NCBI GenBank assembly: GCA_024277695.1
Contig: JAJRUR010000051.1
Span: 1-11,237, forward strand
Origin: Bacteroidota bacterium
Lineage (GTDB): Bacteria; Bacteroidota; Bacteroidia; Chitinophagales; Saprospiraceae
Length of the DNA: 11,237 nucleotides
Direction of reading: 5' to 3'
Shown in pieces: positions 1 through 9,100 of the stretch. Made by a program: the position numbers and the translations under genes. The first letter of the stretch is position 1, and every line of letters begins with the position of its first letter. The notes beneath the pieces were generated by a model. It did not search any database. It was not told the DNA's origin and saw only the letters and a list, made by a program, of their open reading frames with translations.

Positions 1-2
1 CA

Positions 3-3000
3 GTGGACTGCCAAGCAGTTGGAACGAACTACTCTACTGTTTGGTACACAGTGACTTTGACAGCACCAAACTCTATAATTACGGTAGATGTTACTAATAA
101 TAACTTTGACGGAGAAGTATCCGTTTCTATTCATAATCCACCGGCGGATTGTGACAATGTCGGTTTTTTTATTGAGGCAAATTGTTCGGATGGTTCAGCG
201 CCGATTGATTTTGAAAATCTAGCTCCCGGCCAATATTATATTAGGATATCTACTCCTCAAAGTGCGTCCGGATCTTTTGAAATATGCGTCGATGAGAGTG
301 CACCTCAAAATTGTGCACCGAATACAGATTGCGACAATGCAGAAGCTATACCCGGAGTAGTCGTAGATGGTCCGGAAGTCTGTGTGGATGGCTGTAATGG
401 AGGAATGCCACCCTTTAATTTGGGTACTGGTGATTGTTTTGATCATCCCAATGGAGCGGCTTGGTATAGCTTTCCTGCTACCGGTGGCAGTCTGGATCTA
501 GATGTCAATAGTAATGATATATCATCACCACAAGTAGCTGTCTATACGAGCAATAATTGTAATGTTTTCAATACCTTGGCTTGTAGTGCCGGAGCAAATG
601 GTTTTGTAGAGCTTCAAAATATAACGCTACCTACCTCAGGTACTGTTTATATAGCCATATCAGATGCCGGAGACGAAGAAGGAGATTTTACCCTATGTCT
701 CGATGTTGATCGTACGACAGAAGTTTGTACGACGGTATCTAGTCTGGAAGTTACAGCACGTGAAAACGACTTGGGCCCGGTGGAGCCTTTGACAGGTCCG
801 TACTGTCCTGGAGACCGAGTAACTTTTTGTTATGAAGTAACCAGATTCCAAGTTGAAGCTGTTGGATGTCAATGGCTGCAAGGGATTATCCCTACTTTTG
901 GTGACTGTTGGGATATCGGACCTGATGCAGAACCCATAGTGACTTCACCTGTGCCCTCCTTGCACGGTGGCCAATGGGACTGGTATCCCGAAGGAGATGT
1001 GGACTACAATCTCAACAATAATAAATTTTTGCTCACTCGAAATTGTAACGGGCGTTTAGGCCTTTGTGAAGCGGATGAAGATGATTGTACCGGAGATCCC
1101 TTGGCACCGAGGTCACCTATGCCTCCCGGATGGTATGCTTGGAAATCTGATGGTCAGGGTGCTACCGGTCACCCCGATGTAGATTATGGAGATGGCAATG
1201 GGTGTGGATATACAGACGGGCCCTGGCAAGTTTGCTTCCAATTGACGGCCAAATCCTATATCGATTGCTCTTCGGGTGATTGTGACAATGTGAGTGATTG
1301 TAGTGTATCCGTAAGAACAGTAGCTGATGGAGAAACCGGTTCTTGGCAAGGAGGTTCTCCTTGTAGAGATGATGAACTGACCATTTTTAGTGCACAACTT
1401 AATTGCACCGGTGGTCCGGAAATATATTTTGATTTTGAAGATCCGATCTGTAGCGGAAGTGCTACAGGGATTACGCTTTCGAGCAATGAAGAGGGGGTGA
1501 CTTTTGAATGGTATGGAACATCTTCGGATGGAGGGGTAAGCGGATATGGTGAAGGGACAGGTCCGTCTATCAATGATATATTGAGAAATACCGGCAATAT
1601 GATCGGTACAGTCACCTATAATATCACAGCTTCAGTAGCAGGAGGATGTCCTTCGGATACAACTTTGGAGATACAGGTACTCCCCGAACCTATTGCTGAT
1701 GCAGGTCCGGACATCGATGAAGCTTGTCCGGGAGCTTGTGATCGCGGTACTCCTTTCCAAATAGGCACTTCTCCGGGCAACCCCGATTGGATGTACTCAT
1801 GGACAGGAGATAATACTATCTCTGATCCTATGATCCCGGATCCTACTGTTTGCCCTGATGTATCGACTACTTATACGCTCACCGTAACTGACCAAGCCGG
1901 TTGTACTTCGAGTGATCAGGTCACTGTTTTTGTAGTACCTTCGATTAATCCCGAATTGGTCGGTCCGGATACTACACTTTGTACTGACCCCTTTGCACGA
2001 GCAAGGCTTACCGTAGTTACCCCACCAAATGTGACTCCGGTATCTTTCGAATGGTACAAGGACGATCTATTTATTATAACCACTACTACACCATTTTGGG
2101 AAGCCTCGCTCAGAGATGCAGGGACATTCGTCTATCGCGTTATCGTTACAGATGACCACGGGTGTGTCGGAGAAGCAGAATACACGCTCGTCGTACATGC
2201 CACACCTGATATCGAAGTGGAGCTGTTATCAGATACTATTTGCGATGGAGGATCGGTAGATCTTACGATCATTGTAACGAATGACTTCTTGCTCACCGGT
2301 AGCCCCCAATATCATTGGGTAGATACGGACGGTAATGAGTTTTTTAGACAAACCATCACTGCAAGTAAGGCAGGATGGTATCGATATAGTGTGCGCGATG
2401 ATGTTACAGGATGCTTTAACGAAGATTCTGTCCAAATATTTATGATTCCGGCATTAGAGTACAATCTAAGATCACTATCCGAATGCGACTTGGGTGATGG
2501 CACGGCTATTTTTGATTTGACTTCAGCCGAAGATTCTATCAACGGAGATCCTGCCATCAGCTTTGCGTGGTATTGGGATAGACTTGGAGACTCATTACTC
2601 ATCAATACTGATAATTATAGATCTTCAAGCGATACAGTTTGGGCGGTTATGACCAAGGGGGCTTGTGTTTCGGATCCGGTACCTTTGCTCTTATTTGTTT
2701 TGGACTTGCCGATTTTGTCGATTACGGATTATGAGCCGGTATATTGTATTCTTTCAGAACCGGATACTGTAGTTGGGCTACCTACAGGTGGAGCATTTAG
2801 CGGAAATGCAATATCCTCATCGGGTGTATTTGATCCTTCATCTGCAGGTTTGGGCATGACCAAAGTATATTATAGCTACACTGATAGTTTGGGTTGTAGT
2901 AATGTGGATAGTATAGAGTTGTTGGTAGTCGGACCAAAGACTCCGCAGCTAATGGCATCACAGGACTCGGTTTGTATCACAGGACCCAATGTCATCATTA

Positions 3001-5957
3001 CTACCGATCTGTCCGGCGGAAGTTTTACAGGTGATGGTATCATCGATGCTATAGGCGGTATATTTGACCCGACGATAGCCGGTGTCGGAGCGCATCAGAT
3101 ACGATACAATCGTCAAGATACTTGTCCCGAAGAGGCATTCATTACACTTTATGTAATCGATACCATACCGCCACCCATTATCAACTGTGGTGCAAGTGGA
3201 CCGGATTCTGTCCAATTCGTCTGGGGGCATCCAACATCCACCGAGTTCATCATATCTGTATTTTATAATGGAAATACTCTCATCGATAATCGCTTAACTT
3301 CTGATCGAGATATTACGATCATGAATTTGCTAGCCAATGATATCGTGCGTATAGAAGTGATAGCCGTTGGAGATGCGCCTTGTGGCAATAGTTCAACTTC
3401 AAGTTTGGAATGCCAAGCTGAGCCTTGTCCGGTAGTAGATATCACTCTAATGGCTGACCAAATCATTTGTGTGACAGATGAGCCGATAGTTATTTCTGCA
3501 CAACCTGCCGGCGGAAGTTTTCATGGTACAGGTATCGTCGATACTCTTGCAGGACTGTTTAATCCCTCAAGTACAGGTATCGGTACACACCAAGTAGATT
3601 ATATCTTGCGTCGCCCCGGTGGCTGTGAGTACACACAAACTATAGAGATTACGGTAGAGGATACTTTGAGGACCCCGATCGTAAACTGTGTACAAGTATC
3701 TTTGGATTCAGTCACTTTGAGTTGGGCATATACGGATGGCGCTACGGAAGTGCTACTCAATACTTGGGTAAATGGAGTCCCTGATATTGTCAATCTGAGA
3801 ACCTCCCAAACAAATTTTGTCAAAAGAAATCTCAATGAAGATGATATCGTACGTGTACAAGTTGTATTTGTAGGCATAAATACTTGTGGGGATAGTAAGC
3901 CAGGATTTGGAGAGTGTCAGGCCTTAAAGTGTGATGATAACCCTCCTGTTATTGATCCTATAGCTCCACTGTGTGTCACCGGTCCGGCAGTCCAACTCCT
4001 TGCTAGCCCTACCGGAGGTGTATTTAGAGGCAATGCCTTGACAGATGATGCATTCGATCCTACTGTAGCCGGAGTTGGTACCCATACGATTACTTATACC
4101 TGGATAGATGATATTGGATGCCCGCAAGTGCAGTCAATAGATATCATGGTAGAAGACACCTTGGCACCGCCTGAGTTAAATTGTAGCAAAACGACCGTTA
4201 CGAGCGTTGAAGTCTCTTGGAGTCATCCGCTGGCTACAGACTTTATATTATCTTATGCTGTCAATGCCGATCCTGCCAATATCATAAACACAGATCAAAA
4301 CAATTTCGAGCTCACAGGACTCAATGAAGGGGACTCTGTCCATTTTGCAGTAATTGCAGTAGGAATTAATTCTTGTGGCGATAGCAATCCGGCTCTAGTA
4401 ACTTGTGTAGCAGAAGACTGCCCACCAAGTCCAATTGATTTATCCGGCAATCGAACTGCATTCTGTATTACGGACGATCGATATCAGATCACTGCATCAC
4501 CTCAAGATGCTAGTTCTATTTTTAGCAGCAATAGTCCGGGACTGACTATAGATGGTATCTTTGATCCTAGGGTAGCAGGTATAGGTAGCCATGTAGTACA
4601 TTATATGATCGATGATGGTGTTATTTGTTTATGGGAAGACAGTATTCTTCTCACAGTATATGACTTGATCGCCCCTCCGGATGTCTATTGCACGGATCAA
4701 AAACTCGATCAAGTACGATTTGAGTGGACTGGTGGCATCGGTGCAGTCGAGTATCTCATCCGCTATCGAATAAATGGAGGTGCATTGCAGGGACCCATTA
4801 TTACCTCCGATGCCTTTTATACAGTTACCGGTCTGACCGAACTCGACAACGTAGAGATTTTTGTTGAGATCGTTAGTGATTTGCCATGTGGAAATTCGAT
4901 TCCCGGAGAGGCATCTTGTGTTGCACTAAATTGTGATATTGTTATATCCGATATCATTCCGGAGATCGTAATCTGTGACTTTGAGCCTGTGCTCGTCGCA
5001 CCGAGCATAAGTGGTAGTGGTACAGACTACAACTATACTTGGACATTGCCCGACGGTACCCAACGCACCGGAGAGTCCATCATGGTTATTGAAGAAGGGA
5101 GTTATCGCCTGGACATCGTTGATAACAGAGGATGTTTTGCGACTGCCTCCTTTAGTGTCCGTTTAGATCCGATTATACCATTTATCAGTATCAGTGACCC
5201 GTCTTGTTTCGGAAGGCAGGATGGTTTTATAAGGATAGACGCCATATCCGGAGGAGAGCCGGAATATGAGATATCCATCAACGGTGAAGCTTTTACTTCT
5301 GATCGAACATTTACAGGCTTAGCTGCAGCTGACTATATTATCGAGATAAGAGACCAACAGGGTTGTACTTGGGCAGATACATTTTTGATCTCGGATCCGG
5401 ACGAATTTTTGTTTACTATCGACACAACGCAGATCGTCAAATACGGTGACTCCCTCATCTATTTGGTTGACGTGGATGATAGGACAGATTCGTTAGTGAT
5501 CTTTAAAGTATGGCTGACAAGCGATCCTAACATCGAATGTACCACTTGTTGGGATCTGAAATCTTATCCGCTCTATACCGGTAACTATCTGCTCAATGTC
5601 CAAACCTCTAATGGTTGCCCGGGTGATGGTATCGTTCGTGCTATTGTAGAGCATGATAGAAGGGTCTATATCCCGAATGTATTTAACCCCACCAGCACAC
5701 ATCCTGACAATTCTATATTTAGAATATTTGTGTCAGAAGAAGTAGAAGAAGTAGAAGAAATGCAGATTTTTGACCGATGGGGGGAGATGATGTTTAGGAC
5801 GTATCAAGCATTTGATCCACGGTCAGAAGTTGTTGGATGGGATGGAACATTTAATGGTAAGGCATTGCCTCCGGCAGTATTTGTCTATTGGATCAAGATC
5901 AGATATACAGATGGGACTAGAGCTTTCTTTAAAGGTGATGTTACATTGTTGCGTTAG
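3..5957 (+). CDS. Giant T9SS-secreted multidomain surface protein (CHU_C type), 5' truncated by window edge
   Basis: The frame is open from the first bases of the window, so the GTG at 3 is probably internal and the true start, with signal peptide, lies upstream. Visible architecture: beta-sandwich domains resembling pre-peptidase C-terminal domains at residues 1-98 and 107-238 (W-Y-[ST]-[FV] and Y-[IV]-x-I-S patterns); a Cys/Trp-rich region at 243-468; Ig-like and PKD-like domains at 470-815; a domain with the FDLTSA motif at about 819-900; an Ig-like half-module at about 905-976; four Ig+Fn3 modules at 977-1650; a SprB-type repeat at 1727-1803; and CHU_C at 1887-1984, with FDRWGEMMF, GWDG and terminal GDVTLLR, then TAG. 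CHU_C is the type B T9SS sorting domain, so export across the outer membrane and surface attachment or release are inferred. No catalytic motif was seen. An adhesin or matrix role is likely but unproven; the ligand is unknown. Confidence 0.93.
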   Translation: MDCQAVGTNYSTVWYTVTLTAPNSIITVDVTNNNFDGEVSVSIHNPPADCDNVGFFIEANCSDGSAPIDFENLAPGQYYIRISTPQSASGSFEICVDESAPQNCAPNTDCDNAEAIPGVVVDGPEVCVDGCNGGMPPFNLGTGDCFDHPNGAAWYSFPATGGSLDLDVNSNDISSPQVAVYTSNNCNVFNTLACSAGANGFVELQNITLPTSGTVYIAISDAGDEEGDFTLCLDVDRTTEVCTTVSSLEVTARENDLGPVEPLTGPYCPGDRVTFCYEVTRFQVEAVGCQWLQGIIPTFGDCWDIGPDAEPIVTSPVPSLHGGQWDWYPEGDVDYNLNNNKFLLTRNCNGRLGLCEADEDDCTGDPLAPRSPMPPGWYAWKSDGQGATGHPDVDYGDGNGCGYTDGPWQVCFQLTAKSYIDCSSGDCDNVSDCSVSVRTVADGETGSWQGGSPCRDDELTIFSAQLNCTGGPEIYFDFEDPICSGSATGITLSSNEEGVTFEWYGTSSDGGVSGYGEGTGPSINDILRNTGNMIGTVTYNITASVAGGCPSDTTLEIQVLPEPIADAGPDIDEACPGACDRGTPFQIGTSPGNPDWMYSWTGDNTISDPMIPDPTVCPDVSTTYTLTVTDQAGCTSSDQVTVFVVPSINPELVGPDTTLCTDPFARARLTVVTPPNVTPVSFEWYKDDLFIITTTTPFWEASLRDAGTFVYRVIVTDDHGCVGEAEYTLVVHATPDIEVELLSDTICDGGSVDLTIIVTNDFLLTGSPQYHWVDTDGNEFFRQTITASKAGWYRYSVRDDVTGCFNEDSVQIFMIPALEYNLRSLSECDLGDGTAIFDLTSAEDSINGDPAISFAWYWDRLGDSLLINTDNYRSSSDTVWAVMTKGACVSDPVPLLLFVLDLPILSITDYEPVYCILSEPDTVVGLPTGGAFSGNAISSSGVFDPSSAGLGMTKVYYSYTDSLGCSNVDSIELLVVGPKTPQLMASQDSVCITGPNVIITTDLSGGSFTGDGIIDAIGGIFDPTIAGVGAHQIRYNRQDTCPEEAFITLYVIDTIPPPIINCGASGPDSVQFVWGHPTSTEFIISVFYNGNTLIDNRLTSDRDITIMNLLANDIVRIEVIAVGDAPCGNSSTSSLECQAEPCPVVDITLMADQIICVTDEPIVISAQPAGGSFHGTGIVDTLAGLFNPSSTGIGTHQVDYILRRPGGCEYTQTIEITVEDTLRTPIVNCVQVSLDSVTLSWAYTDGATEVLLNTWVNGVPDIVNLRTSQTNFVKRNLNEDDIVRVQVVFVGINTCGDSKPGFGECQALKCDDNPPVIDPIAPLCVTGPAVQLLASPTGGVFRGNALTDDAFDPTVAGVGTHTITYTWIDDIGCPQVQSIDIMVEDTLAPPELNCSKTTVTSVEVSWSHPLATDFILSYAVNADPANIINTDQNNFELTGLNEGDSVHFAVIAVGINSCGDSNPALVTCVAEDCPPSPIDLSGNRTAFCITDDRYQITASPQDASSIFSSNSPGLTIDGIFDPRVAGIGSHVVHYMIDDGVICLWEDSILLTVYDLIAPPDVYCTDQKLDQVRFEWTGGIGAVEYLIRYRINGGALQGPIITSDAFYTVTGLTELDNVEIFVEIVSDLPCGNSIPGEASCVALNCDIVISDIIPEIVICDFEPVLVAPSISGSGTDYNYTWTLPDGTQRTGESIMVIEEGSYRLDIVDNRGCFATASFSVRLDPIIPFISISDPSCFGRQDGFIRIDAISGGEPEYEISINGEAFTSDRTFTGLAAADYIIEIRDQQGCTWADTFLISDPDEFLFTIDTTQIVKYGDSLIYLVDVDDRTDSLVIFKVWLTSDPNIECTTCWDLKSYPLYTGNYLLNVQTSNGCPGDGIVRAIVEHDRRVYIPNVFNPTSTHPDNSIFRIFVSEEVEEVEEMQIFDRWGEMMFRTYQAFDPRSEVVGWDGTFNGKALPPAVFVYWIKIRYTDGTRAFFKGDVTLLR
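732..1406 (+). other. Cys/Trp-rich domain of gene 1, family not recognised
   Basis: Residues about 244-468 of gene 1 differ in composition from the flanking beta repeats. The stretch opens with YCPGDRVTFCYEV and contains GCQW, GDCWD, NCNGRLGLC, the acidic DEDDCTGD, a PPGWYAWKSDG block, a DYGDGNGCGYTDGPW block and a Cys-rich tail (DCSSGDCDNVSDC). Many cysteines and several tryptophans suggest a disulfide-stabilised fold, and the Asp/Gly loops could bind calcium. I have an unconfirmed impression that similar regions occur in other large Bacteroidota CHU_C proteins. It may be the functional head of the protein, because the rest is repeat stalk. Confidence 0.55.
2931..4955 (+). repeat. Four tandem Ig-like + Fn3-like modules of about 161-174 aa within gene 1
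   Basis: The modules begin near 2931, 3441, 3951 and 4434; the first two are both 170 codons. Each begins with an Ig-like half carrying C[IV]T[GD], then a GG-x-F-x-G type turn and [FD/FN]P-x(3)-G-[IV]-G-x-H (the fourth copy lacks the clear GG turn). An Fn3-like half follows, starting P-x(2)-[NY]C with a [ED]W or SW strand, and ending in CG[ND]S then C-x4-C. Six cysteines are conserved in all four copies. A preceding half-module (about 2715-2930) has the Ig half without Fn3. The copies are strongly diverged at DNA level, so this is an old protein-level array, not a recent duplication. Confidence 0.85.
5181..5411 (+). other. SprB-type repeat domain in gene 1
   Basis: Residues about 1727-1803 match the SprB repeat pattern known from the flavobacterial gliding adhesin SprB and many CHU_C proteins: CFGRQDGFIRIDAISGG, then a Y-[ED]-[IY]-S-[IW] strand, a TFTGLAAADYIIEIRDQQGC block, and a closing ISDP. 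It occurs as a single copy between a PKD-like domain and the C-terminal beta domain, a common position just before CHU_C. It is structural; no ligand can be inferred. Confidence 0.8.
5661..5954 (+). other. CHU_C / T9SS type B sorting domain of gene 1
   Basis: Residues 1887-1984 carry the family hallmarks: RVYIPNVFNP, FDRWGEMMF, GWDGTFNGKALPP, a YW-x-K-x-RY strand and terminal KGDVTLLR directly before the stop. The block that is usually PNxFTPNGDGxND is here PNVFNPTSTHPDNSIF, lacking the NGDG element that gene 2 keeps as PNGDQKND. Type B domains direct substrates through the T9SS translocon and in many cases stay attached, unlike most type A signals. Whether the altered block affects function cannot be told from sequence. 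Confidence 0.9.
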
Positions 5958-5974
5958 GACTTTAAGCTCGTATG

Positions 5975-6002
5975 CAGGTACTTTTGGATTCCATCAGGTA
6001 CT
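5975..6002 (+). repeat. Direct repeat CAGGTACT x2, 20-bp period, in the gene 1-gene 2 spacer
   Basis: CAGGTACT occurs at 5975-5982 and again at 5995-6002, a 20-bp period close to two helical turns on the same DNA face. It lies directly after the stop of gene 1 and about 140 bp upstream of gene 2. Such spacing is seen in operator half-sites, but two 8-mers in one spacer can also arise by chance. No regulator is encoded in the window. Confidence 0.2.
5979..5986 (+). promoter_or_regulatory. Possible Bacteroidota -7 element TACTTTTG upstream of gene 2
   Basis: TACTTTTG fits the Bacteroidota -7 consensus TAnnTTTG exactly. No good -33 TTTG lies at the usual distance; the nearest TTG, at 5949-5951, is about 27 bp away. 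Transcription from here would give a 5' leader of roughly 145 nt for gene 2. The element overlaps the first CAGGTACT copy. This is a weak candidate, based on one short match. Confidence 0.18.
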
Positions 6003-6045
6003 GAGATCTTTTTTGTTATGGCACAATCATTGTTTTATAAGTAAC

Positions 6046-6072
6046 AGATGATCAGTCATTTAGTCTTTTTTT
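6046..6072 (+). terminator. Weak hairpin plus T-run, possible terminator after gene 1
   Basis: AGATGA (6046-6051) can pair with TCATTT (6056-6061), including one G-T pair, around a TCAG loop. Four bases later comes a run of seven T (6066-6072). The stem is short and AT-rich, so an efficient intrinsic terminator is doubtful. If real, it would separate transcription of gene 1 from gene 2; otherwise the genes may be read through. Confidence 0.22.
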
Positions 6073-6140
6073 GTCATATTTAATCACAACAGTGTTAAAT
6101 ACTTGAGCAGAAAATACAATCTTATTACCTTGCAGCACTC

Positions 6141-9100
6141 ATGATGAGAAGAATACTATATAGTGGTATGATCTTTTTCTGGCTTCCAGCTTTCTTGGGC
6201 GCTCAATGTGGGATTCTAGACTCCTTTTATATACCGGATGAGTCATCGGAAAATTTTATCTTGGAGGTGAATGGATTGAGCAACGATGATCTTTCTGATC
6301 CCAATCAAGGAGTATGTGGAGTGACATTGCATTTTGAGCATGATGGAATCGGTGATTGGGAGGTTCTATTGACATCACCGTCCGGACAGCAAGTGAGGCT
6401 GGTAGGTCCGAGTGGTTTATTTGGTCAAACCAATGGATCTTCTTGGGATGTTACTTTCGTGCCCTGTGGAGATATGGCCGCACCGGATTTGGGCTATTTA
6501 CCTACTTGGGATTCTGATCAGGCTTGGGGCAATTTTGCTAGTTTTACGGGAAGCTATTATCCCAATGTCGGTTGTTTGGAAGATTTTGATTTAGGCAATG
6601 TCAATGGCTCTTGGACCTTATTTATTCGCGACTATAATGAATTGGATTTGGGTTTGTTGTTGGGCTTTAGCCTCCGATTTTGTGATGAGTCCGGTAGTCT
6701 GACTTGCTTACTATGCACGGCAAAGGGAGGTAGATTGACGCATAGTAATTTTAAAGCTTGTCATAGAGATCAGCGCCTAGATTTTGACCCCGGAGTTGTA
6801 TTTCCGGAAGGGGAGGCTGACACGACAAATTATGACTATACATATCTGATAGTGCGTAATGATATCATCGTAGATGAACGGATACGACCAAATCTGACGG
6901 GTGCTCCACCCGGTATATACACTGTGTGTGGATTATCATATCAAGAGTCGGACTCAACGGATGTACCGCAGCCCGAAGATATGCAATCTTTTTCTCAATT
7001 TAGGGATAGCTTGAGTAGTCCTAACCCTCCAATGTGTGGGGAACTTTCTACCAATTGTGTGCGCGTAGAAATCGTCCCGATTCCGGATACGGTATTCATT
7101 CAGGATATGATCTGCAAGGGAGCGACGTATCAAATAGAGGATTCAAGCTTTAGTACGCCGGGGATAAAATACATCAATACACTTAGTGCTAATGGATGTG
7201 ATAGTGTGATCGTATTGGACTTGGAAGTGGTAGAGCCCTTGGGGAGACTTACCGGAGATAGTGTCTTTTCTTGTACGGATACTATTATGGATTTGTTTTA
7301 TGACGGAGAGCCTTTATCGGAATTGGATTTTATAGAATGGTCAAATGCCTCTGGGGATTTTACTGCGAGTAATACACTCAGAGTACAGGCTTCCAAAGCA
7401 GGTCTTTATACAGTTAGGGTCTCAAAGCGTGGTTGTGTCAAAAGTTTTACGAGACGCATTACAAATTCGGTCGATATTCCGGTGATCAATGCTCGCGGCA
7501 CTATACTGACCTGCAGTCAACGCCAACGTAGGATTCGAGCTACGAGTTCTATTACACCGGCTACTTATGTATGGAGGTATAATGGCACTTTTTTTTCTAA
7601 TCAACAAAACCCATTCGTCACTCAAGGAGGGCAATATGAAGTGACGGTAAAGGATAGCTCAGGATGTCTTAATCGCGCTACAGTTGAGGTGACACTCGAT
7701 ACGATCAGTTCAGAATCTGTCGCAATCGGTGGTTCATTGAGATGTGCAGTTGACTCGTTCCGTATTGATCTGAGAACCCGAAATGGTTCTACTTATCTAT
7801 GGAGTGGGCCTGGAGGTTTTAGCTCGACTAGTCAAGACCCTTGGGTTACCCTCGCCGGCTGGTACACGGTAATAGTTTCACTACCCAATGGCTGTATGGA
7901 TACAGTTTCTGCCCAAGTCCGAGATGATGTGGAAGAAATTCAATTTGATTTTGTCAACGATACCATAGATTGTGCTAACCCATCCGCAGATCTTGAAATC
8001 ATGAGCTCAATATTAGGAACCGGTTTTCGATGGATTGGTCAGATGAATGACACGCTTTTTGGAGGGTCGGTATCTGTGTCCAATCCCGGATTTTATACCG
8101 TCCGAGCGACTACTATCGATGGTTGTGAGCGCGATACGATCATAGAGGTCATGATAGACACGATTCGCCCTGTCATATCGGTATTTGGTGACCTCGAATT
8201 GACTTGTAATCGTCAGTCGCTGGACTTAGTAGCCCAAGCTGCCCCGTCGGATGCAGTCATCAGCTGGGTCTATCCGGATCGGCGTGTCTTCGTGACGGAT
8301 CGTATCAATACACGTCTGGGTGGAACATATCAAATCGTAGCAGAACGACCCAATGGGTGTAGAACTGTAAAAGATATTACAAGTACTTACGGTCAGGATA
8401 TGCCCGATCCGATGACGCTTATCCAACCGTTTAATTGTAGTACGGACACGGCTTCTCTAAGCGCACAAGAAAATATTAATTATCAATACGAATGGTCTGA
8501 TCTGTCAAATATTTTATCCTCCGACTTCCAGGTTTTTGTTACAGATACCGGATGGTATTATCTAGATGTGACCGATCAGAATACCTGTGCAGCTCTTTAT
8601 GCTTATTTCGTACCCATCACACTCGATCTTCCCAATAGTGTGATCTTAGGGGCTGATCAGATCACCTGTGTTGATTCGGTTCTTCGTTTATCTCCGAGTG
8701 TTGGAGTAAGCGTCCGCAGTTTTGACTGGACACTAGATGGAAGGTCTTTTAGTAGCGACTCTAGTATATTGATTAGATCCGGAGGTGATTATATAGTGGA
8801 ATTAGAGTTTTCTTCTCTATGTCGTGATACCATCGTCAAAAGCATAAAAATGGATACAGTGAAACCAATGATAAATATATTGCCCTATGATAGTTTGGAC
8901 TGTAGGGTACAGATATTGGATTTGGCAGTGGAGGCAGACCAATCATATAACTATTTTTGGAGTTTGAATGGTAATCTACTGGTTAGAGACAGTGTCATCG
9001 CTATATCTACACCCGGTCGATATGTACTTCGTACAGAATCTACTACCAATGATTGTGTACGACTAGATACATTAACAGTTACTCAGGATACGATCAAACC

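Noticed and set aside
2931..4955. Recent DNA-level tandem duplication or recombination hotspot in the four-module array
   Set aside because: The modules share protein motifs but only short scattered nucleotide matches, so no recent duplication or unstable repeat is supported.
5736..5762. Three near-perfect copies of GAAGAAGTA encoding EEVEEVEE just before the RWG motif of gene 1
   Set aside because: It looked like slippage or a phase-variable tract, but the 9-nt unit keeps frame and the segment before RWG is 16 residues in both genes 1 and 2, so nothing has been expanded.
5812..6051. Overlapping + strand ORF of 79 codons running out of gene 1 into the spacer
   Set aside because: It overlaps the conserved CHU_C coding frame for most of its length, has no recognisable domain, and is best explained as an out-of-frame shadow.
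6070..6105. TTTG (6070-6073) and AATACTTG (6098-6105) as a -33/-7 promoter for gene 2
   Set aside because: Spacing of 24 bp is near acceptable, but the -7 element has two mismatches to TAnnTTTG, so it is no better than chance in this AT-rich spacer.
6141..6209. Gene 2 as a lipoprotein because Cys23 follows the signal peptide
   Set aside because: The residue before the Cys is Gln (LGAQC), which does not fit a lipobox, and the protein has a T9SS sorting domain; ordinary signal peptidase I cleavage is more likely.
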